DNA of 64,000 bases, from assembly GCA_948144175.1 (NCBI GenBank), contig CANXME010001258.1, positions 3,829,001-3,893,000 of the forward strand, in the 5' to 3' direction. Positions 10,862 through 21,959 of the stretch are shown piece after piece; the first letter of the stretch is position 1, and each line of letters begins with the position of its first letter. The notes under the pieces were generated by a model. It saw nothing but the letters and a program-made list of their open reading frames with translations. It had not been told where the DNA came from and made no database searches. A program made the position numbers and the translations under genes. The stretch is from Closterium sp. NIES-65. Lineage: Eukaryota; Streptophyta; Zygnematophyceae; Desmidiales; Closteriaceae.

Positions 10862-12250
10862 ATGGCTACCCCTAGTGTCCTCGCTTTTGACGCTGAGGGT
10901 CGGGCCATTGACTTCGACGTCTGGGTAGATGACCTGCAGCTTTTCCTACAGTGCGATAGGGCAGACGGTCTCTCCCTCTTTGACCTCACCTCTGGTGCCT
11001 CTCCTGCCCCTGCTGCTGATGCCGACGCCACTGTTCGCTCACAGTAGGCCACACGCGATGCTGCTGCCCGTCTTGCTGTGCGTAGTCACTTGCCGTCCAC
11101 TGAGCGCGCGCACTTTAGCCAGTACAAGAGTGCTCAGACCTTGTACGACGCTGTAGTTGCGCGCTACTCCTCCCCTGCCACTGCTGCACTGAGCCGCCTC
11201 ATGCTATCGTACCTCTTCCCTGACCTTGCTGCCTTTCCCACAGTTGCTGACCTCATTACGCACCTCCGCACTAGTGACACTCGCTACCGCGCTGCGCTTC
11301 CTGCTGAGTTCTATGCCAAGAACCCCCCCCCCCCCATGCACATCACCCTCTACTACATAGTCACCCGGCTCCCTGACTCCCTTCGTGTAGTCAGGGACCA
11401 CTTCCTCTCAGTTTGCCCCACCACTCTCACCGTTGACCTCCTCGAGAAGGCCCTCCTAGCAGCAGAGAAGAGCATAGTCGCTGTAGGAGCCTCTCGTGGT
11501 GACCCTCGCACCCCCGTCTTTGAGGGGTGTTCCCCCTCCCCCCTTTTGCCCTCTGTTGCCTCTTCTGCTGCGACCGACCTCGTTGGTTTCTAGTCGGTCG
11601 GCGCTGCGTCTGCCCCGAGCGGGAGACGCCGCACCGGCAAGGGCAAGGGGGGCAAGGGTGCTGGAGGGGCTGGCGGGGGTGGCGGAGGTGGCGGTGGAGG
11701 CAGTGGAGGGGGTGGGGGTGGTGGTGGGAGTGGTGGCGGGGGTGGAGGTGTCGGTGGCGGCAGTGGAGGCGGAGGCGGCGGCGGCGGTGGCGGTGGGAGC
11801 GGAGGTGGCGGAGGTGGCGGTGGTGGAGGAGGCGGCGGCGGAGGCGGTGGAGCTGGTCGGGGTGGCGTTGCGCAGAGGGTCGGCTCCGGTGGTGGTCAGC
11901 GCCAGCAGCAGCAGCAGCAGCAGCGCACTCGTGACATTCCCCCCCCTCAGCAGCTCCGTGAGTGGTACGCTGCACGCCAGCGGGGTTGGGGTACTGGTCC
12001 GTGCACCTACGTCCTACGCACGGCAGCCGCGCGGGTGAGCAGTGCGGGGGTGCGCACTCCACCCAGCGCTGCTTTGGCCGCCTGACGGGCGCTTGGCGTC
12101 ACCAGTTCCCTGAGGCCACTGAGATCCACCGCTGGGGCGAGCTGTCTAGGGCGGGAGTAGCTGTCTTTGACCTTGACTTTAATGCTATTCTTGCTGCCAT
12201 GTATGCTGTGACTATTAGTGATGAGGGTGACTGTTACCGGTGTTTTCCGC
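10862..12250 (+). mobile_element. Copia gag region (element 9712-17192)
   Basis: Same capsid-type start (MATPSVLAFDAEG) as the sibling. A glycine-rich stretch lies at about 11650-11870, followed by a glutamine run. The Cys-x13-Cys-x3-His-x4-Cys cluster family is recognisable near 12005-12075. Confidence 0.8.
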
Positions 12251-12389
12251 CCGGCCCGGGCATTGAGATTGCTGCTTTAGGTACTGGTGAGGCTGCTGCT
12301 CTAGGTGCTAGCGAGGCTGCTGCTCTAGGTGCTCGTGCGTCTGCTCCCTCAGGTGCTGGTGAGTCTGCTCTCTCAGGTACTGCGTCGGC

Positions 12390-13620
12390 ATCGGCCTCCC
12401 ACACCTTCACCCTTGACTCGGGGGCTTCTCGCTCCTTCTTTCGAGACCGCACCACACTCACGCCGCTTGGACGGCTAGTTGCAGTCTCTCTGGCAGACCC
12501 CTCTGGGGGTCCTGTCCTTGCTCACTTCTCCACTGTCCTCCCGTGTCCGGCGGCCCCCTCTGGCACCCTGTCTGGTCTTTACCTCCCCTCGTTCTCTACG
12601 AACTTGGTGAGTGGTGCTGCCCTACAGGATGCGGGGGTTCACCAGTTCACTCCTGCGAGTCAGCGGGTGACCCACTGCACGGACGCTCGGACAGGCCGAC
12701 ACCTGGCCACGTTTACACGTCGGCCGGGGTCGAGCCTGTACACACTGACCACTGAGTCTCCTCCAGTCACTGCGTCTCGTCAGGTAGCTGCGTCGGGTCA
12801 GGTGTTTGCTGCAGCGTCCAGGTCTGGTCCTGATTCTGCCCCCTGCTCGTGTCGCCTCCTGTCTCACGAGACTCTCCTCTTGCACCACCGCCTTGGTCAC
12901 CCCTCCCTGCTTCATCTCCGAGGCATGGCCTCTTGTGTCCTTGTCTCTGGTCTTCCCCGGTCACTCCCTCCCCTTCCTCTGGGGCCTGGCCCTACCTGCG
13001 TCCCTTGTGTCGAGGGGCGGCAGCGGGCTGCCCCTCACTCCTCCTAGTTTCCTCCGACAGAGGCCCCGCTGCAGACGCTTCACATGGACGTGTGGGGCCC
13101 GGCCTGCGTCCGTGGACAGGGTCACGAGCGCTACTTCCTGCTAGTTGTTGACGACTACTCGCGTTACACCGCAGTCTTCCCCTTGCGCAGCAAGGGTGAT
13201 GTCACAGAGGTGTCGATCGACTGGATCTGCGCAGCTCATCTCCACTTCAGGCAGAGCTTCGGCTCGGACTTTCCTGTTCTGCGTCTGCACTGTGACAGAG
13301 GTGGAGAGTTCTCCTTTGGCCTTCTGCGAGCCTACTGTCGTGCACGAGGCATCCGCCAGACCTTCACGCTTCCAGACTCTCCGCAGCAAAATGGGATTGC
13401 TGAGCGCCGCATTGGCATAGTCATGGACGTCGCCCGTACGTCCATGATGCATGCGGCTGCCCCCCATTTTCTGTGGCCGTTTGCGGTTCGGTACGCGGCG
13501 CATCAGATCAACCTTCACCCCAGAGTCTCCATGCCGGAGACCTCCCCAGCTTTGCTGTGGACGGGGAAGGTCGGCGATGCGTCTGCGTTCCGTGTCTGGG
13601 GATCTTGGGCGTTTGTCCGC
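12390..13620 (+). mobile_element. Copia protease and integrase region (element 9712-17192)
   Basis: LDSGAS protease motif near 12412, HHRLGHPS pre-integrase block near 12885, MDVWGP near 13084, a Gly-Gly-Glu-Phe block near 13300 and QNGIAERR near 13390. The core reads continuously from 13084 into the Gly-Gly-Ala linker. Confidence 0.9.
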
Positions 13621-13849
13621 GACTTGTCTGCGGACAAACTGTCCCGTCGTGCTGCTCCTTGCGTCTTCCTTGGCTTCCCCCCTGACGCGCCAGGGTGGCA
13701 GTTCTACCACCCCACCTCTCGCCGTGTTCTGTCCTCCCAGGACGTCACGTTTGACGAGTCGGTCCCCTACTACCGCCTCTTCCCCTACCGCACTCCGTCC
13801 TCCCCCCCACCACCGCTCTTCCTTGTGCCAGGTCCCCCCCCGGTAGACC

Positions 13850-15240
13850 CCCTCCCCCCTCAGGGTCCTGCCCCTTCAGGTGTGTCTGAGGTAGACGCAG
13901 TCGAGCCTGTCGAGGTTACTGGTGACTCTAGTGCTGCTGAGGGTGCTGAGCCTGGGGGTGCTGACTCTGGGGGTGCTGAGCGTGTGGGTGCTACGCCTGG
14001 GGGTGCTGAGCTTGAGGGTGCTACTACTGGGGGTGCTGAGCTTGGGGGTGCTGAGCCTGGGGGTGCTACCAGTGAGGGTGCTGAGCCTGGGGGCGCTGAG
14101 CCTGGGGGCGCTACGCCTGGGGGTGCTGAGCCTGGGGGTGCTACGCCTGGAGGTGCTGAGCCTGGGGGTGCGGAGCCTGAGGGAGCTGGGCCTGCTCGTG
14201 TGGCGTCTGGCGGTGCTGGGCCTGGAGGTTCTCTGGGTGCTTCGTCTCGGCGGGAGCCACTCTCTCCACAGGAGCTGCGTGAGTGGTTTGCTCGGCGCTG
14301 GAGGCGTGCTGCTGGAGCTAGAGGTGCTTCGGCTGCTGAGGGTGCTGGTGCCGCGGGTCCCGGAGGCGCTCGTACTGGGAGTACTGGAGCTGCTGGGCCT
14401 GAAGGTATGACTGGAGTTGGAGCTGCTGAGGGTGTTGGCGCTGAGGCTACTGCTGTCGGTCCTGGAGGCGGTCCTGCTGGGGGTGCTATTGGTGCTGCTG
14501 GAGGTACTAGAGCTGGGGGTGCTGCTGGCGCTGGTGCTGCCGCTGGGGGTACTGGTGCTGTCCCTGCTGTGTCTGGAGTCGCCGCGCGGCCTCGGCCGTA
14601 CTTCCTTCCGCTCCTTTAGCAGGTTCTTCGTCTCCCGCCTTCTACTGGTCCTCCTCCTCCCTTAGAGTGTCCACAGCCAGTCCCGTCACAGTTACAGTTA
14701 CAGCCAGCCTCCCCACTGCCTGCTCCTTCTCCCTACACTGGTCCTACTGGAGGTCTTGCTGAGCGTCGTGAGCATGCGTCTCGCCCTGCGTCGCCTGTCC
14801 GTCCTGCTCGCACTAGTGGTCGTGGTTCGCGTCACCGTCCTCCTCCTGTCCCTGACACGCACCGGATGTCTCTACGTCCGTCCACTGCTTCTCTGCGTGC
14901 CCCTTTGCCTTCTCCTCCTGAGTCCTCTCTTCCTGCTCTTGCCGACCCGGAGTCGGACTCTCTTCGTGCTGCCAGTCCTACTGTCACGCGTCTCCTTGCT
15001 ACCGTCGTCACTGACCCTTCCTTTGAGTCCACTGCTGCGTTTGCCCTAGTTGCTGAGCTCGTCGACTTAGCTGCTCACTGTCGTCTAGACTATGCTGCTA
15101 GTCTTGTCGCTGAGTCTGAGTCTGTCTGTTCTCTGTCCGTCGGGGGTGAGTGTGCCCTTGGCACGGACGTCCTTGAGGACAGGCAGGAGGAGTTCCAGTG
15201 TTTGGCTGCTGCTTCACCTCATCTCGTGTCCGTACTGCTT
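13850..15240 (+). mobile_element. Gly-Gly-Ala pentapeptide linker (element 9712-17192)
   Basis: The longest linker of this type in the window. About 13920-14220 encodes a run of GGAEP/GGATP-type pentapeptides (15-bp units), followed by an Ala/Gly-rich stretch and a Pro/Ser-rich spacer before the reverse transcriptase. Confidence 0.75.
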
Positions 15241-15269
15241 ACCCCTGAGGAAGACCCCGGATGCACTTG

Positions 15270-16852
15270 ACATCCCGACTCCGCGCTCTTACGCGGAGGC
15301 GATAGAGGGTCCCTACTCCTCTCAGTGGCAGGCAGCTATGGACACTGAGATGGCTTCCTTGAAGTCCACAGGCACCTACGTTGACGAGGTTCCCCCGCCT
15401 GGGGCGAACATCGTCAGTGGCATGTGGATTTTCAGGGTGAAGCGGCCGCCGGGTTCTCCGCCTGTCTTCAAGGCGCGTTACGTGGCTCGTGGCTTCAGTC
15501 AGCGGCAGGGAGTTGACTACTTTCAGACCTTCTCTCCCACCCCGAAGTTGACCACTCTTCGGGTACTGCTGCACATAGCTGCTCATCGCGACTACGAGCT
15601 GCACTCTCTTGACTACAGCACTGCTTTCTTGCAGGGCAGCCTGCACGAGGAGATCTGGCTGCGTCGCCCACCTGGCTTCACTGGGTCTTTTCCTCATGGC
15701 ACCCAGTGGAGCCTCCGGCGGCCAGTCTATGGTTTCCGCCAGGTGCCCCGTGAGTGGCACGACACACTGAGGACTACATTTGCGGCTCTTGGGTTTGCTC
15801 CTTCTACAGCCGACCCGTCGCTGTTTCTGCGCACCGACACCTCGTTGCCGCCGTTCTACATCCTCGTGTACGTTGACGACTTGGTCTTTGCCACAGCTGA
15901 CACTGCTGGACTCGCCCACGTGAAGTCCGAGCTGCAGAAGAGACACACGTGCACAGACATGGGTGAACTGCGCAGCTACCTTGGCTTGCAGATCACCCGG
16001 GACAGAGCACGCCGCACCATTACCCTGACTCAGTCACACATGGTGCAGCAGGTCCTTCAGCGCTTCGGCTTCACGTACTCCTCGCCTCAGGCCACTCCTC
16101 TGCCTACTCGCCACTCGCTCTCAGCTCTGCCTACGGATGGGTCCGTAGAGTCGAGTGGCCCGTACCTAGAGCTTGTTGGCTGCCTCATGTACCTGATGAC
16201 CTGCACACGACCTGACCTTGCATACCCTCTTAGCATTCTCGCACGCTATGTTGCTCCTGGGAGACAGAGACCGGAGCACATGGCTGCAGCGAAGAGGGTG
16301 TTGCGCTACTTGTGCAGTACGTCGGGCATGGGGCTTGTGCTTGGAGGGCAGATTCCAGTGGTCCTCACTGGGCACGCAGACGCTTCTTGGGCTGACGACA
16401 AGGCTACGCAGCGGTTGTCACAGGGTTACACCTTCAGCCTTGGTTCCTGCTCTGTTTCGTGGCGGGCTACCGGCTCGTCTTCTGTTCTCGGCTCCAGTTG
16501 TGAGGCTGAGATCTACGCTGGGGCCATGGCTGCACAGGAGCTTCGCTGGCTCACCTACCTGCTGACTGACCTCGGAGAGCCGCCTCGTTCTCCTCCAGTG
16601 CTGTACGTAGACAACAAAGCCATGCTGGCCTTGTGTCGAGAGCAGAGACTGGAGCACAGAACGAAGCATATTGCTCTCCGCTACTTCCTGTCTCGTGAGC
16701 TGCAGCAGCGTGGTCAGCTGCGCCTTGCGTACGTGGCCTCTGAGGCCAACACTGCTGATATTTTTACCAAGGCACTTGCGCCTTGTGATCATCAGCGCTT
16801 CTGTACTCAGCTGGGTCTTGTGCCTACCTTACCTCACTTGCTCACCCCTTGA
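15270..16852 (+). mobile_element. Copia reverse transcriptase and RNase H region (element 9712-17192)
   Basis: Contains KARYVARGFSQ, the LHEEIWLRRPPGF block, YVDD near 15870, ADASWADD near 16380, DNKAMLAL near 16610 and a terminal ANTADIFTKAL. It is nearly identical to the siblings at 6880 and 52840. Confidence 0.93.
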
Positions 16853-17067
16853 CCTTGTTTGTACTGTTGCAAATATATATATATATAAACACCTGCTCTT
16901 GCTTGTCTAGCCTTATATATTTATGTAATCCTGCATGTGAACTGGCCTTGTGGCCTTGAACTTGTGCTCGTAATGTGTGGTGACTTTGTGATCCACCCTG
17001 AGCTTGCTTTGCTTTGCTTGACTGGTCTTGTGACCCCTTGTTCCCCCCTACTTTGCCTATGGGGGTG

Positions 17068-17192
17068 TATCAGATTTATATGACATAGCTACTGTAGGCT
17101 ATAGTGGGGTAGCACATATGGGGTACAGCTTTCTAGGGTTTGTACTTGTACCCAACTTTCCCTTAGTCATTCCATTCTCGTTCAGTTTCTCA
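17068..17192 (+). repeat. 3' LTR of the Copia at 9712-17192
   Basis: 125 bp copy following the polypurine tract (tatgggggtg), flanked on the right by the target duplication cgcct. Confidence 0.92.
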
Positions 17193-18405
17193 CGCCTATG
17201 TGTCGACATTGAGTGAAAATGAGGTGTTTCGTCTCAATGTAATTTCTTGTGTGTGAATTGCGCATTTATGTGCTTCACGTTTCTGTGTTTACGGCTTGTG
17301 AATCGGCTCAACGGTTCATGAGTTATGTGAGTTCCCGTCAAAGGTTGCGTTCGTGAGTGTTCGTGAAGGTCCCTGTGTGAATGCGAGACTTTGTGTGCGT
17401 TTGCGTTGCTTCGCGAGTTTCCCTAAGCGTGTGTTATTTGTGTGTTTGTGAATTTCTGTGTTCGTGACTGTGTTCGCGAAATTCCGTGAAGTCTGTGCGC
17501 TGTTCATGAATATTTGTGAGTGTTCATGTTTAGTTTTCGTTTTTCTGTTTTCGTGTGTGCTCATGAAGTATCTTGGGTGTTCACGAGGGGTCAATGTTGA
17601 CCCTTAGAATTCTCAAGATGGTCAAGGTCAACAGCGCGAGGAAATCGGTACCCGCACGAGGGGTCCTGATCGCGCGTGTGTGCCCTCAGGCCCGCGCATG
17701 TTCCTTTGCACTGCTGCGATCGTGGCATGGCCCGCGATCGCAACAAAACAGAGCGAATGATCGCCCTGCCCACGCGTAGTACAGCGAACTGTAGAGAACG
17801 ACCGAAATATCGGTCGTGCATGAATGCAGTCGTGGGGGTGCTCGGGATTACGGTTGAAAAACCGTATCCCGCGTTGACTCGACTTACGGATAACTTCGCC
17901 GAAAAGATCGCGCGCGTAAAGGGACAATTTTGATGTAGGAGAAAAACGGTGAAAGCCGTTTTTCAACTGTGAGACTTCGTGAAAACGGTAATCTCGCACG
18001 AGCGTTTATGATTGCGCACGAGAAGTCGCGAACGTTCACCAGGGGAGTCAGCAGGGGAATTTGGCAGACATGAAATTTGAAGACAGTTATTCTACAGGGG
18101 AGAACCAAGCCAAATTCCGAAGCAGCTCGACAACCGTTTTCCTTGGCGCATCTGGCGAAGTCCTGAAGTATAGTTAAACAACTGCTTTGTCCTTTCTTAT
18201 GCTTGTATGCTAGGTGAAATATAAATGCGTGCTTGTGTTCAGTTGTAATCAATCATTTGAGTGAAGTTTTTCTCTATCATCGTATTCTCGTTAAGAGAAC
18301 TTTCTGCACACGACCAGTTCGTCGTCACAACGCTGCGCAAGGAGTTTTGGGAATGCTCTAATGCACGCGATTGTCTTCATACTTAGCGTGTCCCTCTACA
18401 TAACA

Positions 18406-18530
18406 CGGACCCTTGGATAGGGGCTGGCCTTGCCAGGCACCCAAGGACCCTTGGAGGTGACCCCGTGGGGATTGTGAAGTGTAAATTAAAGGTGTGCTTA
18501 GTAGCCTCTAGATCCCAATAGTTTTCAACA
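18406..18530. other. Short unassigned stretch between LTR remnants
   Basis: Contains two copies of the motif ggacccttgg about 35 bp apart and no recognisable gene. It probably holds the uncertain end of the large LTR on its left. Confidence 0.3.
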
Positions 18531-18760
18531 CATATAGGCTACCCCACTATAGCCCACACAACAGAAGTAGCAATATAATTTGACACACCCCCATAGGCGA
18601 AGTGGGGGAGAACAAGGGGTCACAAGACCAGTCAAGAAAAGCAAAGCAAGCTCAAGGTGGATCACAAAGTCACCACTCACTCTGAGCACAAGCAAATGGC
18701 CACAGGGCTGGTCCACATGGAGAGTTATATAAAAGACAGCAAACAGTACAGTGATTGTTG
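18531..18760 (-). mobile_element. Truncated Copia 3' end on the minus strand
   Basis: Read on the minus strand, about 18740-18586 matches the 3' tails of the short-LTR Copias. It includes the gtggtgactttgtgatccacc block and ends in the polypurine tract. A partial LTR (18585 to about 18531) follows, with the shared ctatagtggggtag core. No coding part remains. Confidence 0.7.
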
Positions 18761-18869
18761 ACAACTATAACGTTATGAGGAAGAGATTAAAGCTTGAACT
18801 ACAAGCTTAACTTGGCAACACTTAACATCACTTGCAGCCCTTCAAGTGTGACAGTTTGTCACCTCCTAA

Positions 18870-20316
18870 CCAAGGGCGTAGAAAACAGCATGTGAGTAGT
18901 TATGCCTTGCTCAGCTTGCAGGACGAACAAACTGGTCAAGGAGAATTTCGGTAGCACCAAGGAAATCTTTTTACTCTCGTCAATACGAAGTAGTAGAATG
19001 CGAGCTTGAAAAACGCGAATGCAGTATATTAATCTTGACAGGTACAAGCACTCATATATATAAATTGTACGCATAGGCAGGAGCAAGTAGAAAACAGTTG
19101 TTTAACTAGCTCCCTCGATTTCTCCAAGCTGTATCTTGCAACAGTTGCAGAACTCCTTGAGCATTGGCCGATATCCTCCTGTTGTTAAAAACTTTCTTTT
19201 AATTGCACTTGTAACAATCGCCTCTGCTGACTCAAATGTGTACACTCATGAGACTCGCACGTGGCTCCAATGTAGCTCCAATGTCTTCATGCAAGCTCAC
19301 AGTTATATAACGGTCTTTACCGTTTGAAAAACGGATCAACCGATTTGCACCTGTGTCGAAATGATTCCGCAATGCGAAATCACTTTCGCGAGAAATTTCC
19401 CGTCCCGTGAGTCAGCTCGGAAAACAGTTTTTCAACTGTAAATTCCGAGCACCCCTTGTGCCACACGCACGACCGAGATTTTTCTCGGTCGTGCTGTACA
19501 GCGCGTCATGATCGTAATCATGCGCAATCTACAGTGCGAGACAGGGCCGAAATTGGTGTTGTCTTGTTGCGATCATGCATTACAGTGCACGCCCAATAAG
19601 ACGCGGCCACACGCGTGTATCAGGACCCACACACGGTCCTGATTTTCACAACCTTTTGACTCGCGCGAAAACGGTCAAACATCACCCCCTTTGACCAGTC
19701 AAACTTTCGAGCCCCCCTGCACACCTCTCACTCTCATAAGCCTCGTATGAAATATTCGAGGCATATGGAACTTCGATGTGCCTCGCATAAATCATTCGAA
19801 GCTCGCCCGTATGAGCCTCGTATGAAATATTTCTCATGTGACTTTCATGAGGACTCATTTGAGTTTCATGAGGGCCTCATTTGAGACTTCGTGGGAGTCT
19901 CATTTGAGCGCATCATGTGAGCCTCATTTGAGCCATCATGTGAGCCTCATTTGAGCGCTTCATGGGAACAGTGGAAACGAAACTGAAAATGCACAAACAC
20001 AAAATGCAATTACGAATGAAAACAAAACACACAAAATGCAAGAACAAATGTGCACAGAACATCGCAAGATGAAAATGAAAAATGCGCACACACAAAAAAT
20101 GCAAAATGCGACGCAATCGGCTGGTTGACGTGCAAAAATAAATTTTTGCACCCAACAAACTCCCCCTCAAGCAGTCGCCTGCTTGCACTCTTATTCCTGA
20201 GCCTAGTTAAGGCTCATGCCACTCAGCTTAGCACAGTGCCAATGAGGTTCCTTAGCTAGCCGCTTCGTAAGGAAATCAGCCGGCTGCTGCTGCGTTTTCA
20301 CGTAGAGAGGCTCAAG
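18870..20316 (-). mobile_element. Large-LTR Copia: RNase H end, polypurine tract and 3' LTR (partial)
   Basis: On the minus strand, 20316 to about 20205 encodes the classic Copia RNase H terminus (QQQPADFLTKRLAKEPHWHC...). It is followed by a polypurine tract (gagggggagt, near 20160-20168) and an LTR starting TGTTGGGTGC at 20157. The LTR runs to about 18870 and contains repeated tcaaatgaggctcacatgatg units (about 19810-19970) and several short hairpins. It is a different Copia lineage from the short-LTR copies: the FLTK ending and LTR of over 1 kb resemble common plant Copias. The left end of the LTR is approximate. Confidence 0.75.
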
Positions 20317-20730
20317 GACATCACAAAAACCCCCCTATTATATTGGTCAATTATTGCTCCAACTTTGGTGTTTCCATCCAAAATTGGACCATTAATGGTC
20401 TCATTGTTTGGTACAATATTGGTATAGTTGCTAAGATGAACTTTGGGCTATGTTTGGCCAAAGTTTAGGTGATTCTGATGACCATTTTTTCTCCAAGCCT
20501 ACTCTCAACTTTGTCCCAAGTTGAACCAAGTATTGTCCCAATCTAGAGTCTTCTGTGTCTTGGGTTGGCCCTATACCAAACTGTCATTTGCATGAAATTT
20601 CTGTTTGAAATATTTTTTTATTGCAAAATCAAAATACAGCATAGTGTACCTGTAGATACAGCAAAACAATACATTACAACTGTACTGCTCCTACACTACA
20701 CTGATTAAAGGTTACTAAATCCTTCTGCTA
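20317..20730. other. Unassigned AT-rich sequence
   Basis: Begins abruptly where the minus-strand Copia is truncated. It contains no long reading frame and no structure I recognise. It could be a non-autonomous transposon or plain intergenic DNA. Confidence 0.3.
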
Positions 20731-21715
20731 AAGCTACTGCTGGCTGCTACTGCCACTGCTATGCTCCTCCGCACCTGTCTCCCTGTTGCTGCTACTGGTT
20801 GCTACTGCCACTGCTAAGCTCCTCCGCACCTGTCTCCCTGTTGCTGCTACTGGTTGCTACTGCCGCTGCTATGCTCCTCCGCACCTGTCCCCCTGCTGGC
20901 CCTGCTGCTCCGCACCTGTCCCCCCTGCTGCTGCTACTAGTTGCTACTGCCACTGCTACGCCCCTCTGCACCTGTCTCCCTGCTGCTCCTGCAGGTTTCT
21001 AATGCCGCTGCTACTCCCCTCTGCACCTGTCTCCCTGCTGATCCTGCAGGTTGCTAATGCTGCTGCTACGCCCCTCTGCACCTGTCTCCTTGCTGCTCCT
21101 GCAGGTTGCTAATGCCGCTGCTACGCCCCTCTGCACCTGTCTCCCTGCTGCTCGTGCAGGTTGCTAATGCCGCTGCTACGCCCCTCTGCACCTGCAGATT
21201 GCTACTGCCTTTGCTATGCCCCTCGTTTTCCTGTCATCCTGCTGTTCCTGCAGATTGCTGCTGCCACTAATGTGCCCTTCCGCACGTGTCCCCCTGCTGC
21301 TGTCTCAGATTGCTGCATCCACTGCTATGCCCCTCGTTTTCCCGTCCCGTTGCTGTTCCTGCTGATTGCTACTTCCACTCATGCGCCCTTCTGCACTTTT
21401 CCCCCTGCTGCTGTTGCAAGTTGCTGCATCCACTGATATGCCCCTCGTTTTCTGTCCTCCTGCTCCTGCAGATTTCTACAGCCACTTAAATGCCCCTCTG
21501 CACCGTTCCCCCTGCTCCTGCTGCAGATTGCTACTGCTCCTGCTGCAGATTGCTACTGCCTCTGCTTAGCCCCTCTGCACCTGTCCCCCTCCTGATGTTG
21601 CAGATTGCTACTGCCACTGCGAAGCCCCTCCGCACCGATCCCCCTGCTGCTGCTGCAGATTGCTACTGCCACTACTAAGCCCCTCCGCACATGTCCCCCT
21701 AGTGCTGCTGTAGAT
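20730..21715 (+). repeat. ~55-bp minisatellite
   Basis: Degenerate tandem array of roughly 17 units with the core gcacctgtctccctgctgct followed by a gttgctactgccactgc block. Successive gcacctgtct cores at 20771, 20826 and 20881 are exactly 55 bp apart, and the right half is more divergent with shorter units. Short open frames across it are compositional. Confidence 0.8.
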
Positions 21716-21789
21716 CTCTGTGATCACGGGTTGGGGGTGACAACCCGGGCTGGTGCAGGTCGTGCTGCCTGCGCAAAGAGGCATGGGGG

Positions 21790-21905
21790 ACGGAAGGAAG
21801 GGGACAATAGAGACATGAGGAAGGGGACGGAAGAGATGGGAGGAAGGGGAAGGGGACGGAAGAGATGGGAGGAAGGGGAAGGGGACGGAAGAGATGGTGA
21901 GTGAT
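21790..21905 (+). repeat. 29-bp purine-rich minisatellite
   Basis: About three to four partial units of ggaagagatgggaggaagg plus ggaaggggac, all purine on the plus strand. It lies 3' of the last coding block of the minus-strand gene. Confidence 0.7.
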
Positions 21906-21959
21906 GCAACAAAGCTGGTGCCACAGCACGGCGTTCGTGCCACATGAGCATTGTGTTGG

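Larger units (their letters stand above)
9712..17192 (+). mobile_element. Ty1/copia retrotransposon, full length with both LTRs (broken)
   Basis: A Copia of 7,481 bp, sibling of the one at 1289-8811. LTRs are 125 bp (9712-9836 and 17068-17192) and differ at about 3 positions. The target duplication is cgcct (9707-9711 and 17193-17197). The primer site follows the 5' LTR at 9837. It has the same part order as its sibling and its own leader repeats. It sits inside a large-LTR Copia LTR. The coding region looks nearly continuous over long stretches but has about six breaks. LTR divergence of about 2.4% suggests a young insertion. Confidence 0.95.
9671..18405 (+). repeat. Large (~1.25 kb) Copia LTR, split by the element at 9712-17192
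   Basis: The first 41 bp (9671-9711, TGTTGAGTG...) and the portion from 17193 to about 18405 form one LTR once the inserted Copia and its duplicated 5 bp are set aside. It is clearly related to the opposite-strand LTR at about 18870-20157. Shared blocks include gcatgacaacc/gcacgtcaacc near the start, the cggtcgtgcatg and gtgctcgg region, paired gttgaaaaaccgtat-type hairpins and a common gttaaacaactg near the end. The exact 3' terminus is uncertain. Its 5' partner is not in the window. Confidence 0.65.

Noticed and set aside
9707-17197. Possibility that the two large-LTR pieces beside the Copia at 9712 are different elements
   Set aside because: The cgcct duplication and the continuous match to the opposite-strand LTR across the joined point show they are one LTR split by insertion.
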